This document shows, in pieces, positions 24,380 to 35,084 of a DNA stretch of 64,000 bases. The notes below the pieces were generated by a model. That model searched no databases. It was not told the DNA's origin and was given only the letters and a program-made list of their open reading frames with translations. Positions within the stretch are counted from its first letter, which is position 1. Each line of letters opens with the position of its first letter. This DNA is from Burkholderiales bacterium (lineage in GTDB: Bacteria; Pseudomonadota; Gammaproteobacteria; Burkholderiales; Burkholderiaceae_C), in NCBI GenBank assembly GCA_021414305.1, contig JAIOOS010000024.1:62001-126000 (forward strand), written 5' to 3'. The position numbers were made by a program, and so were the translations under genes.

Positions 24380-25471
24380 TCAGGTGTCCTTGGAGATCGT
24401 GATGCCCGGAAACTTCGAGGAGAAGTCCTTGGCCCGCTGCGCGATCTTCACCGCGACCTGGCGGGCGACACCCTTGTAGAGAGCGGCGATCTCGCCATCG
24501 GGATCGCTGACCACGCTCGGCCGGCCGCTGTCGGCCTGGACCCGGATCGAGAGATTGAGCGGCAGCGCGCCGAGGTAGTCCATCTTGTATTCCGCGGCCA
24601 GCCGCTTGCCGCCGTCCTCGCCGAAGATGTGCTCGACGTGGCCGCACTTCTCGCAGACGTGCACCGCCATGTTCTCGACGATGCCGAGGATCGGCACGCC
24701 GACCTTCTCGAACATCTTGATCCCCTTCCTGGCGTCGAGCAGGGCGATGTCCTGCGGCGTCGTCACGATCACCGCACCGGTCAGCGGGACGCGCTGCGAC
24801 AGGGTCAGCTGGATGTCGCCGGTGCCGGGCGGCATGTCGACGATCAGGTAGTCGAGGTCGCCCCAGTGCGTCTGCCTGAGGAGCTGCTCGAGGGCCTGTG
24901 TCGCCATCGGCCCGCGCCAGATCATCGGGTTGTCGGCCTCGACGAGGAAGCCGATCGACATCACCTGGACGCCGTAGTTCTCCATCGGCTCCATGGTCTT
25001 GCCGTCGGCCGACTCGGGCCGGCCGACGATGCCCATCATCATCGGCTGGCTCGGCCCGTAGATGTCGGCGTCGAGGATGCCCACCTTCGCGCCCTCGGCG
25101 GCGAGCGCGAGCGCGAGGTTGACGGCGGTCGTGCTCTTGCCGACGCCGCCCTTGCCGGAGGCGACGGCAACGATGTTCTTCACGCTCGGCAGGAGCTGCA
25201 CGCCGCGCTGCACCGCGTGGGCCACGACCTTCGAGCTGACGGCCACGCTGACGTTGGCGACGCCGGCGACGCTGCGCGCCGCCTCGATGAGCTTTCGGCG
25301 CAGGCTTTCGTGCAGCGACTTGGCCGGATAGCCGAGCTCGACGTCGAAGGCGACGTCGGCGCCGGTGATGCGGAGGTTGCGCAGCTGCTTGGAGGCGACC
25401 AGGTCGCGTCCGGTCTCGGGGTCGACGACGCCCTGCAGCGCCTGGAGAAGGTCGGGTTCGGATATCGGCAT
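24380..25471 (-). CDS. apbC: ApbC/Mrp iron-sulfur cluster carrier ATPase
   Basis: A 363-residue P-loop ATPase that carries and transfers 4Fe-4S clusters. Residues 1-95 form a DUF59/MIP18-like domain. The deviant Walker A is VASGKGGVGKSTTAVNLA, and Walker B is YLIVDMPPGTGD. The dimer-bridging CxxC is in HVCEKCGHVEHIFG. The ATG at 25471 is chosen because the DUF59 domain begins there. It heads the leftward polyferredoxin run and could supply clusters to it; it is divergent from metG. Confidence 0.94.
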   Translation of the reverse strand: MPISEPDLLQALQGVVDPETGRDLVASKQLRNLRITGADVAFDVELGYPAKSLHESLRRKLIEAARSVAGVANVSVAVSSKVVAHAVQRGVQLLPSVKNIVAVASGKGGVGKSTTAVNLALALAAEGAKVGILDADIYGPSQPMMMGIVGRPESADGKTMEPMENYGVQVMSIGFLVEADNPMIWRGPMATQALEQLLRQTHWGDLDYLIVDMPPGTGDIQLTLSQRVPLTGAVIVTTPQDIALLDARKGIKMFEKVGVPILGIVENMAVHVCEKCGHVEHIFGEDGGKRLAAEYKMDYLGALPLNLSIRVQADSGRPSVVSDPDGEIAALYKGVARQVAVKIAQRAKDFSSKFPGITISKDT

Positions 25472-25555
25472 GGGCGCTAGTGTCGCGGAAGTCGCCGCAC
25501 CGGCGGGACGAGGGTCGGCCACCTAGAATCCCCGCTCCCCCTCGAGCCCCCTGCC

Positions 25556-27649
25556 ATGCCCCGCAAGATCTTCGTCACGACCGCGCTGCCGTACGCGAAC
25601 GCCCCGTTCCACGTCGGCCACATGATGGAGTACATCCAGGCCGACATCTGGGTCCGCTTCCAGCGCATGCAGGGCCACGCGCTGCACTTCGTCTGCGCCG
25701 ACGACGCGCACGGCGCGCCGATCATGATCGCCGCCGACAAGGCGGGCAAGACGCCGCAGCAGTTCGTCGCCGAGGTCGCGGCCGGGCGCCAGCAGTACCT
25801 CGACGGCTTCGGCATCTCGTTCGACAATTGGAGCTCGACCGACGCGCCCGAGAACCACGCGCTCGCCCAGGACATCTACCGGCAACTGAGGAAGGAAGGC
25901 CTGATCGCCGTCAAGAGCGTCGAGCAGTTCTTCGACCCGGTGAAGGCGATGTTCCTGCCCGACCGCTACATCAAGGGCGAGTGCCCGGTGTGCGGCGCCA
26001 AGGACCAGAACGGCGACAACTGCGAGGTCTGCGCCTCGGTCTACGCGCCCACCGACCTGAAGAACCCGTACTCGGCCCTGAGCGGCGCCGCGCCGGTGCT
26101 GAAGTCGAGCGAGCACTACTTCTTCCAGCTCTCGTCGCAGCGCTGCCTGGATTTCCTCAAGCGCTGGACGAACGCGCCGGGGCGGCTGCAGCCCGAGGTG
26201 CTGAACAAGATCAGCGAGTGGTTCAAGGTCGACGAGCAGGGCCACGGCGGCCTCGCCGACTGGGACATCAGCCGCGACGCGCCGTACTTCGGCATCGAGA
26301 TCCCCGACGCGCCGGGCAAGTACTTCTACGTCTGGCTCGACGCGCCGGTCGGCTACCTCGCCTCCCTGAAGAACTACTTCGACTCGGGGCGAGCGAAGGC
26401 CCGCGGCGAGCCGCGTTCGTTCGACGAGTTCCTCGCCGACCCCGAGGTCGAGCAGGTCCACTTCATCGGCAAGGACATCGTCTACTTCCACACCCTGTTC
26501 TGGCCGGCGATGCTGCAGTTCAGCGGCCGCAAGGTGCCCGACAAGGTGTTCGTGCACGGCTTCATCACCGTCGGCGGCGGCGAGAAGATGAGCAAGAGCC
26601 GCGGCACCGGCATCTCGCCGCTGCGCTACCTCGAGCTCGGCATGAACGCCGAGTGGCTGCGCTACTACATCGCCGCCAAGCTCAACTCGCACGTCGAGGA
26701 CATCGAGTTCAATCCCGAGGACTTCGTCGCCCGGATCAACAGCGACCTGGTCGGCAAGTACGTGAACATCGCCAGCCGGGCGGCGAACTTCATCAACAAG
26801 CGCTTCGCCGGCGAGCTGCGCTTCCTCGGCGACACCGGGCCGATGCTCGAGGCCGCGCGCGCCACCGCCGCCGCGGTGCAGGAGAGCTACGACGGCCGCG
26901 AGTTCGGCAAGGCGCTGCGCGACATCATGGCCGCCGCCGACCGGATCAACGCCGCCTTCGACGCGGCGCAGCCGTGGGTGCTGGCCAAGGACGAGGCCCG
27001 CCTCGCCGAACTGCAGGACGTGTGCTCGCGCGCGCTGCAGGGCTTCAGGCTGCTCTCGGTCCTGCTCGCGCCGGTGCTGCCGGCCCTGACGCGGCGTGTC
27101 GCGCGCGAGCTGTTCCTCCTCGACCGCGACTTCGCCTGGAGCGACGCGCTGGCGCTGCCGACCCGCGTCGCCGTCTACCAGCACCTGATGCAGCGGGTCG
27201 ATGCGAAGCAGCTCGACGCGCTGTTCGAGCCGTCGACGCCCGACCCCGCGGCGACCGCCGCGGCGGGATCCATCGTCCTGCCGCTGCCGGGCGGCGAGGC
27301 GATCGCGCCGACGATCACGATCGACGACTTCGCAAAGCTCGACCTCCGCATCGCCAGGATCGTCGCCTGCGAGAAGGTCGAAGGCTCGACCAAGCTGCTC
27401 AAGCTCACGCTCGACGTCGGCGAAGCGGCCACGCGCACCGTCTTCAGCGGCATCCAGTCGGCCTACACGCCCGAGCAGCTCGTCGGCAAGCTCACGGTCG
27501 TCGTCGCCAACCTGGCGCCGCGCAAGATGAAGTTCGGCCTGAGCGAAGGCATGGTCCTCGCCGCCTCGCACGCCGACGAGAAGTCGCACCCGGGCCTGTT
27601 CGTGCTCGAGCCGCACGCCGGCGCCATCCCCGGCCTGCGGGTCCGCTAG
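25556..27649 (+). CDS. metG: Methionyl-tRNA synthetase
   Basis: A 697-residue class I synthetase with all parts of the long form. The HIGH motif is PFHVGHMMEYIQ (about residue 20). The zinc knuckle is CPVCGAKDQNGDNCEVC. The KMSKS loop is GEKMSKSRGTGIS. An anticodon-binding helical domain follows, and a C-terminal EMAP-type tRNA-binding/dimerisation domain starts near residue 590 (IDDFAKLDLRIARIVACEKV). A -10-like TAGAAT at 25524-25529 lies 26 bases before the ATG; there is no clear Shine-Dalgarno sequence. Confidence 0.97.
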   Translation: MPRKIFVTTALPYANAPFHVGHMMEYIQADIWVRFQRMQGHALHFVCADDAHGAPIMIAADKAGKTPQQFVAEVAAGRQQYLDGFGISFDNWSSTDAPENHALAQDIYRQLRKEGLIAVKSVEQFFDPVKAMFLPDRYIKGECPVCGAKDQNGDNCEVCASVYAPTDLKNPYSALSGAAPVLKSSEHYFFQLSSQRCLDFLKRWTNAPGRLQPEVLNKISEWFKVDEQGHGGLADWDISRDAPYFGIEIPDAPGKYFYVWLDAPVGYLASLKNYFDSGRAKARGEPRSFDEFLADPEVEQVHFIGKDIVYFHTLFWPAMLQFSGRKVPDKVFVHGFITVGGGEKMSKSRGTGISPLRYLELGMNAEWLRYYIAAKLNSHVEDIEFNPEDFVARINSDLVGKYVNIASRAANFINKRFAGELRFLGDTGPMLEAARATAAAVQESYDGREFGKALRDIMAAADRINAAFDAAQPWVLAKDEARLAELQDVCSRALQGFRLLSVLLAPVLPALTRRVARELFLLDRDFAWSDALALPTRVAVYQHLMQRVDAKQLDALFEPSTPDPAATAAAGSIVLPLPGGEAIAPTITIDDFAKLDLRIARIVACEKVEGSTKLLKLTLDVGEAATRTVFSGIQSAYTPEQLVGKLTVVVANLAPRKMKFGLSEGMVLAASHADEKSHPGLFVLEPHAGAIPGLRVR

Positions 27650-27658
27650 GCAACGCCG

Positions 27659-28536
27659 ATGTCATCCGGCGCCGTCGTTCGCGAGTATCCCGACGGCAGC
27701 TGGGCCGATGACGGCCCGACCCGCGAGGTCGAAGACGTCATCGAGAGCGGCCATGTGCTCGCCTTCCCGCGCCTGCCGTTCGTCCTGCACGACGCCGAGC
27801 GGCGCTTCCTCGATCCGCGCTGGGCCGACCCGAAGGCGAAGAACGTCTCGGTCCGCTGGCCCGGTGGCGAGCTGCGCGGCGCCGTCGGCGCGGCCGACGA
27901 CCTGGCGGACCTGCGCCGCATGATCGTGCGCTACGCCGAGCAGAGCGAAGCGTTCGCGCTGCGCCTCTTTCCGCACTACCGCGGCAAGCTCCGCCGCGGC
28001 AACACCTCGTTCCGGCCGACCGACGTGAAGGGCCCGCCGCGCAGCTGGCGCCAGGACGACACGCGGCTGCACGTCGACGCCTTCCCCTCGAACCCGATGC
28101 AGGGCACGCGCCTGCTGCGCGTGTTCTGCAACGTCAACCCGGGCGGCCGGCCGCGCCTGTGGCGGGTCGGCGAGCCGTTCGAGGCGCATGCGCGCCGCTA
28201 CCTCGGGGCGATCGGCAAGCCGGCGCCGGGTTCGGCCTGGCTGCTGGCGACGCTCGGCATCACGAAGCGGCGGCGCACCGGCTACGACCATTTGATGCTG
28301 CAGCTTCATGATCGCGCCAAGGCCGACATGGCGTTCCAGCGCAGCTCCCCGCAGCAATCGGTCGAGTTCGCGCCGGGCACGACCTGGGTCTGCTTCAGCG
28401 ACCAGGTGCTGCACGCGGCGATGGGCGGGCAGCACATGATGGAGCAGACCTTCTATCTCGCCGCCGGCGACCTGGCGCATCCGGCCAGCGCGCCGCTCGC
28501 GATCCTCGAGCGCCTCACGGGCCGCAGGCTTCTCGC

Positions 28537-28540
<4 letters not shown>
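27659..28540 (+). CDS. kdoO: Kdo hydroxylase KdoO (Fe(II)/2-oxoglutarate dioxygenase)
   Basis: A 293-residue protein of the Kdo-hydroxylase family, which hydroxylates the lipid A-proximal 3-deoxy-D-manno-octulosonic acid of lipopolysaccharide to Ko, as in Burkholderia. The iron facial triad is visible: His138 and Asp140 in RLHVDAFPSNPMQGTRLLRV, and a distal His in SDQVLHAAMGGQH near residue 250. Length is normal for the family. It starts 9 bases after metG and overlaps the SulP gene (ATGA). Confidence 0.88.
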
Positions 28541-30312
<1,772 letters not shown>

Positions 30313-30385
30313 TCCACGAGTCCACGCTCCGGCGCCGTTCGCGTCGCAAGGGCTGCGATATCCTTTCGGCGAAAGGAAGCTGCGC

Positions 30386-31057
30386 GTGGGATACCTCGAC
30401 GAACTGAAACGCCAGGCCGACGAGGCCCGGGCCCGCAATACGGTCGACCTGGCTGCGCTGGAGCGCAATTCGCTGGTGACCGACGGCGCCTGCCAGGCGG
30501 CGTTTCGCTACCTGGCGAGCCTGGCGCAGCAGCTCAACGTCCTGCAGCCGGTGTCGAAGGCGGTCTTCCGCTTCGATTCGAAGCACACCTTCCGCAACCT
30601 GAAGATGAGCGACTTCCGCTGCGATTCGCGGCAGCGCAAGAACCGCGGCAACGAGGTGTTCGACCACGTCGTGCTCGCCTTCGACCTGAAGACCGGCACC
30701 CGGGTCACGATCGCCAAGGACTTCCCGCCCGAGATCGAGAAGCTCGAAGCGCGCCTCACCCAGTGCGCCGCCCCGTTCCACAGCGAGACGCTGGTCGACC
30801 CGGAGACCGGCAAGTTCCTCGAGAAGCGGTTCGAGCTGCGCGCCGATTTCAAGGGTGTCGTGCGCATGATCCCCGACCACGACACCGCGTGGATCCAGTT
30901 CCAGATCGTCAACCTCGAAGGCTTCGAGACCGTCACCGTGCAGTTCCCGGCGTTCGAGGTCGGCAGCCAGCGCCTCGACGACCTGGCGCGCTGGATCGTC
31001 GGCGAGCCGAACGCCTTCCTGCGCGGCGGGCAGAACCTGCGCCGGGTCGAGTACTAG
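30386..31057 (+). CDS. Conserved protein of unknown function
   Basis: A 223-residue soluble protein that I cannot assign. It starts with a charged helix (YLDELKRQADEARARN), then SLAQQLNVLQPVSKAVFRF and a mixed alpha/beta body with Lys/Arg-rich strands (DFRCDSRQRKNRGNEVFDHV). There is no signal peptide or membrane segment. The GTG start at 30386 is supported by a good ribosome site (AAGGAAG at 30373-30379) and no better ATG nearby. Its promoter may include TATCCT at 30359-30364. Codon use is like the neighbours, so it is a resident gene. Confidence 0.75.
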   Translation: MGYLDELKRQADEARARNTVDLAALERNSLVTDGACQAAFRYLASLAQQLNVLQPVSKAVFRFDSKHTFRNLKMSDFRCDSRQRKNRGNEVFDHVVLAFDLKTGTRVTIAKDFPPEIEKLEARLTQCAAPFHSETLVDPETGKFLEKRFELRADFKGVVRMIPDHDTAWIQFQIVNLEGFETVTVQFPAFEVGSQRLDDLARWIVGEPNAFLRGGQNLRRVEY

Positions 31058-31092
31058 GCGCGGCGCGGCGGGTCAGGGCCTGCTGACAAGCC

Positions 31093-31635
31093 CTAGTCGG
31101 GCTTGCCGGTCTCGACGTAGGCGACGAGGCGGCGCACCTGCTCGCCGATCACGCCGTCCACCGGCCCGGCGAGTTGCTGCAGACCCGCCGCTTCGTTGCC
31201 GGCGACCCGATAGGTGACGACCAGGGTGGTGCCGCCGTCACGCGGCGCGAGCGCGAAGCTCAGCACCGAGGTCGTGGCCAGCGCCTGCAGCGGGCCGAGC
31301 GAGCCCTGGAGGCGAAGCAGGCGGTCTTCGGCGGCGTGGACCACTCGCGCGTGCTCGACCGAATTGGCACCCCAGCGCTCGCAGTAGCAGCCGCCCGCCT
31401 GCCGCGACAGGCTGAGGTTCGCGGCGCTTCCCGACCAGCTGTGGCTGCCGTTCCACCACTTGTCGACCTGGCCCAGCGCCTCCCAGACCTGGTGCGGCGT
31501 CGCCCTCACCTCGTGCCGCAGGGTGACGAGAAAGCCCGTCGCCGAGACCTCGGAGGTCGCGGCCGCCACCGGGCCGCCGCCCGCGAGCAGCACCGCGGCG
31601 AGAGAGAGCGCCGCAGCGCGAACCCGCTTCTTCAT
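31093..31635 (-). CDS. Exported SRPBCC/polyketide-cyclase-like protein
   Basis: A 180-residue protein with a signal peptide (KKRVRAAALSLAAVLLAGG and on) and a START-like SRPBCC domain. VTLRHEVRATPHQVWEALGQ and VDKWWNGSHSWSG form the first strand and helix, and LSFALAPRDGGTTLVVTYRV the late strands. The ligand is unknown. Two ATGs are possible; 31635 is chosen because GGAGG lies 6 bases before it and because it overlaps the stop of the upstream DUF1761 gene (ATGA). Confidence 0.8.
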   Translation of the reverse strand: MKKRVRAAALSLAAVLLAGGGPVAAATSEVSATGFLVTLRHEVRATPHQVWEALGQVDKWWNGSHSWSGSAANLSLSRQAGGCYCERWGANSVEHARVVHAAEDRLLRLQGSLGPLQALATTSVLSFALAPRDGGTTLVVTYRVAGNEAAGLQQLAGPVDGVIGEQVRRLVAYVETGKPD

Positions 31636-32036
31636 CGCCATCCTCCGATCACCGCACCCATGAGCGTGTAGGTCACGACCTGGCAGCCGCCGTTGATGAG
31701 CCAGAGTTTCAGCGATCTCTGCTCGAACAGATAGATGATCCCCAGCGACATCGCTACCCAGCCGAGGCCGGTAGCCAGACCCGCCATCGTGCCGAAGGCG
31801 AGCGTGGCCTTGGCGCCGAGGAAGGCCGAGAGGTTGAACGCCATCACCAGCGAACAGAGGAAGGCGAGCGCGAATACCTTGCCGAGCTTCGCGCGCTTGA
31901 GCGCGGCGTCGTCGAGCCCGGCCTCCTTCATCCACGCCCTGGCGAACAGCAGCGGCGAGTACCAGGCGCCGCCGACGACGAAGCTGATCAGGGCGGCGAC
32001 GAGGATCGCCGGATAATTGAAGTGCACGGTTTCCAT
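31632..32036 (-). CDS. DUF1761-family membrane protein
   Basis: A 134-residue protein with four hydrophobic segments and the family signature FNYPAILVAALISFVVGGAWYSPLLF at the start (two segments shown in part). It also carries KVFALAFLCSLVMAFNLSAF. Function unknown. It is translationally coupled to the downstream SRPBCC gene and divergent from the sensor kinase gene at 32122. Confidence 0.82.
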   Translation of the reverse strand: METVHFNYPAILVAALISFVVGGAWYSPLLFARAWMKEAGLDDAALKRAKLGKVFALAFLCSLVMAFNLSAFLGAKATLAFGTMAGLATGLGWVAMSLGIIYLFEQRSLKLWLINGGCQVVTYTLMGAVIGGWR

Positions 32037-32121
32037 GGGTGGCGACTCGGGTCGGGGTGCGATGCGGCAAAGCATCGGCCGCCGCGCCGGCCGCCGCAAC
32101 GCAATCCGACCGAAAGCGAAA

Positions 32122-33174
32122 ATGTCCGAGCCGAAACCCGATGCCGCGACGCCGAATCCGCCGCTCGGCGACCGGCCGGTCATGGCGGTCGGCATTCCGG
32201 CCTTCGGCCTGGCGATCCCCCTCCTCACCGGTCTGTACGGCACGCTGACGCCGGCCGACCCGGCGTTCTGGGCGGGCGCCTTCTCTTTCGTCGCCCTCGC
32301 GGCGGCGATCTGGCTCGGCAACCGGTGGCTGCTGCTGCAGCAGCGGCGCCACCTCGACTGGTTCGCGCAGCCGGCACGCAAGCTGATGATGCTGGTGGCG
32401 GCCAACGTGCTCTACACCGCGCCGCTGACGCTCGCCTGGCTCTCGGCCTGGTACTGGCTGCGCGGCGAGCCGATCGACGTGCCGGCGCTGCAGGTGGTGA
32501 CGCTCACCAACGTGATCTGCGTGCTGTTCGTCACCCACGCCTACGAGACCGTGTTCCTGATCCGCGAGCGCGAAAGCGACATGATGCGGGTCGAGCGGCT
32601 CGAGCGGAACCGGGTCGAGGGCGAGCTCGCGGCGCTGACCTCGCAGATCGATCCGCACTTCCTGTTCAACAGCCTCAACACCCTCGGCCACGTCATCGCC
32701 CACGACCCGGTGCGGGCGCGCGACTTCTGCGACCGGCTGGCCGAGGTCTACCGCTACGTGCTCGCGAGCCGCGGCCGGCAGCTCGTCTCCCTGCAGGAGG
32801 AGCTCGAGTTCGTGGCCAACTACTACGCCCTCCTCGCCTTGCGCTTCGGCGCGGCGATAGAACTCGTGGTCGAGCCCGCGGGCGGCGGCGACGAAGGATC
32901 GCGGATTCCGCCGCTGGCGCTGCAGACGCTGCTCGAGAACGCGGTCAAGCACAACCGCTTCGATCCCGCCTTTCCGCTCGGCATGCGCCTCTCGCGGCAG
33001 GGCGGCTCGGTCCGCTTCGCGCACGAGAAGCGGCCGCGCAGCAGCCTGCGCCCGGGCGCCGGCGTCGGCCTGGCCAACCTCGACGAGCGCTGCCGCCTGC
33101 TCACCGGCCGCGGCCTGGACATCGACCGCAGCGGCGGCCAGTTCGCGGTGACCGTGCCCTTGGCGAGCGCATGA
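32122..33174 (+). CDS. LytS/AlgZ-type sensor histidine kinase
   Basis: A 350-residue membrane kinase. About four hydrophobic segments fill residues 20-150, then a short coiled stretch leads to the His_kinase domain with phosphoacceptor His in SQIDPHFLFNSLNTLGHVIA (near residue 185). The ATPase N-box is LLENAVKHNRF and the G-box is GAGVGLANLDERCRLL. It overlaps the downstream LytTR regulator gene (ATGA), so the two form a pair. The signal is unknown. The ATG at 32122 is preferred because earlier in-frame starts lie within the divergent promoter region. Confidence 0.9.
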   Translation: MSEPKPDAATPNPPLGDRPVMAVGIPAFGLAIPLLTGLYGTLTPADPAFWAGAFSFVALAAAIWLGNRWLLLQQRRHLDWFAQPARKLMMLVAANVLYTAPLTLAWLSAWYWLRGEPIDVPALQVVTLTNVICVLFVTHAYETVFLIRERESDMMRVERLERNRVEGELAALTSQIDPHFLFNSLNTLGHVIAHDPVRARDFCDRLAEVYRYVLASRGRQLVSLQEELEFVANYYALLALRFGAAIELVVEPAGGGDEGSRIPPLALQTLLENAVKHNRFDPAFPLGMRLSRQGGSVRFAHEKRPRSSLRPGAGVGLANLDERCRLLTGRGLDIDRSGGQFAVTVPLASA

Positions 33175-33923
33175 AGCTGTTCCTGGTCGAAGACGAAGCG
33201 CCGGCGCGCGAGCGGCTGATCGAGACGATCGCCCGGGTCGAGCCTTCGGCGCGGATCGCCGGCGTCGCCGCCTCGGTGAGCGAGGCGCGCGCGTGGCTCG
33301 CTTCGCATCCGCCGCCCGACCTGATGCTGCTCGACGTGCAGCTCGCCGACGGCCTCTCGTTCGAGCTGTTCAACCCCGGCACGGTCAGCTGCCCGGCGAT
33401 CTTCGCCACCGCCTACGACGAGTTCGTGCTGGAGGCGTTCAAGGCCAACGCGATCGACTATGTGCTCAAGCCCGTGAGCGACGACGCCCTGGCACGGGCC
33501 TTCGCCAGCTACCGGCGGCTGCGCACGCACTTCGGCGCCGACGTCGCCCGGCTCGCCGCCGACCTCGCGGCGGCGCCGGTCCGGCCGCGGCAGCGCATCC
33601 TGGCGAAGAGCGGCAGCGGCTTCGTCAGCCTGCGCCTGGACGAGGTGGCGTACTTCGTCTCGGTCGACAAGTCGGCGTTCGCGGTCGGCAACGACGGCCG
33701 GCGACACCTCGTCGACGGCTCGCTCGCCGAGCTGGCGGCGCAGCTCGACCCCGAGCGCTTCTTCCGGATCAACCGCCAGGTGATCGTTGCCGCCGCCGCG
33801 GTTCAGGGCTTTCGCCCCTCGGGCAAGGGCCGCCTCGAGCTGCAGCTCGCCCCGGCGGCGGCGACCACCGTGAGCGTGACCCAGGAGCGTGCGGCGGCGT
33901 TCCGGGAGTGGCTGGCCTCCTGA
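33171..33923 (+). CDS. LytTR-family response regulator
   Basis: A 250-residue regulator. The receiver domain (residues 1-118) has acidic pocket LVEDEAPARERL, phospho-Asp in LMLLDVQLADGL and Lys in YVLKPVSDDAL. The C-terminal LytTR DNA-binding domain (about 140-245) has ILAKSGSGFVSLRLDEVAYF and FFRINRQVIVAAAAVQGF. It is the cognate partner of the overlapping kinase. Targets are unknown. Confidence 0.92.
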   Translation: MKLFLVEDEAPARERLIETIARVEPSARIAGVAASVSEARAWLASHPPPDLMLLDVQLADGLSFELFNPGTVSCPAIFATAYDEFVLEAFKANAIDYVLKPVSDDALARAFASYRRLRTHFGADVARLAADLAAAPVRPRQRILAKSGSGFVSLRLDEVAYFVSVDKSAFAVGNDGRRHLVDGSLAELAAQLDPERFFRINRQVIVAAAAVQGFRPSGKGRLELQLAPAAATTVSVTQERAAAFREWLAS

Positions 33924-33990
33924 CAGGGCGGCACGGGCCGGCCCGGTAGACTCTCGCCTTCCCCGTTTCGCCCTCCCCGCGCCCTTCGCC

Positions 33991-34194
33991 ATGCCCTGGT
34001 TCTGGAAGCCCTACACCTCCGACGTCACCTCGTTCATCGAGACCCTGAAGGCGAAGCGACCGACGCTCGAGGACGAACAGCGGCGCGGGCGCTCGCTGCT
34101 CTGGGACCGGCAGATCGATCGCGGCGCCCAGGCCGAGTACGGCGACGCCAACGTGCCGCAGCAGCCCTACGTCTACCAGACGCGCCAACGCTGA
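33991..34194 (+). CDS. DUF3460-family small protein
   Basis: A 67-residue soluble protein matching the betaproteobacterial DUF3460 family (PWFWKPYTSDVTSFIETLKA, then RGRSLLWDRQIDR). Function unknown. A -10-like TAGACT lies at 33947-33952. It is 10 bases ahead of scpA, so the two are probably one transcript; the family often sits next to scpA as far as I recall. Confidence 0.85.
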   Translation: MPWFWKPYTSDVTSFIETLKAKRPTLEDEQRRGRSLLWDRQIDRGAQAEYGDANVPQQPYVYQTRQR

Positions 34195-34204
34195 TCGGCC
34201 GGCG

Positions 34205-35050
34205 ATGAGCGGATTCGCGGCCATCGAGGCCGAACCGGCAGCCTTGGGCAACCCGGCCGAAGCGGTCGACGGCATCGCCGTCGCCCGGCTCTACGGCGAG
34301 CCGCTGTTCGCCCTGCCGACCGACCTCTACATCCCGCCCGACGCGCTCGAGGTCTTCCTCGAGGCCTTCGAAGGCCCGCTCGACCTGCTGCTCTACCTGA
34401 TCAGGAAGCAGAACTTCAACATCCTCGACATCCCGATGGCGAGCGTGACCCGGCAGTACCTGGCCTACATCGAGCAGATCCGCCGCACCAACCTCGAGCT
34501 CGCCAGCGACTACCTGCTGATGGCGGCGATGCTGATCGAGATCAAGTCGCGCATGCTGCTGCCGCCGAGGAAGACCGCCGACGGCAAGGAGGCCGAGGAT
34601 CCGCGCGCCGAGCTGGTGCGCCGGCTGGTCGAATACGAGCAGATGAAGCAGGCCGCGGCCCGCCTCGATGCGCTGCCGCTGCTCGGCCGCGATTTCCTGC
34701 GCGCCCAGGTCGCCGTCGACGACACGCTGGCGACGCGCCTGCCCGACGTCTCGCCCGCCGACCTGCGCGAGGCCTGGACCGATCTGATGCGCCGCGCCAG
34801 CCTGGTCCAGCACCACCGCATCTCGCGCGAGCAGCTGAGCGTGCGCGAGCACATGAGCATGCTGCTGCGCGGCCTGAGCGGCCGGCGCTTCGCGATCTTC
34901 GAGGAGCTGTTCGAAGCCGAGCGCGGGCCCGAGGTGCTGGTCGTCACCTTCATCGCCCTGCTCGAGCTGGCGCGCGAGCACCTGATCGAGGTTACCCAGG
35001 CCGAAGCGTTCGCACCGATCTACGTGCGGCTCGCCTACCAGACCTCGTAG
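34205..35050 (+). CDS. scpA: Segregation and condensation protein A
   Basis: A 281-residue kleisin that links SMC heads in the SMC-ScpAB condensin. The N-terminal SMC-neck-binding region has EAFEGPLDLLLYLIRKQNFN and IEQIRRTNLELASDYLLMAA. The linker is charged. The C-terminal winged helix carries MLLRGLSGRRFAIFEELF and VTFIALLELAREHLIEV. No scpB lies in the window; the next gene is convergent terC. Length is normal. Confidence 0.93.
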   Translation: MSGFAAIEAEPAALGNPAEAVDGIAVARLYGEPLFALPTDLYIPPDALEVFLEAFEGPLDLLLYLIRKQNFNILDIPMASVTRQYLAYIEQIRRTNLELASDYLLMAAMLIEIKSRMLLPPRKTADGKEAEDPRAELVRRLVEYEQMKQAAARLDALPLLGRDFLRAQVAVDDTLATRLPDVSPADLREAWTDLMRRASLVQHHRISREQLSVREHMSMLLRGLSGRRFAIFEELFEAERGPEVLVVTFIALLELAREHLIEVTQAEAFAPIYVRLAYQTS

Positions 35051-35084
35051 GCGCGGCGATATGGCGCCGGCCGCGGTCGGCGCC

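Noticed and set aside
35063..35084. GGCGCCG/CGGCGCC hairpin between scpA and terC as a terminator
   Set aside because: A 7-bp stem exists between the convergent genes but with no T-run and a long loop; support is too weak to list.
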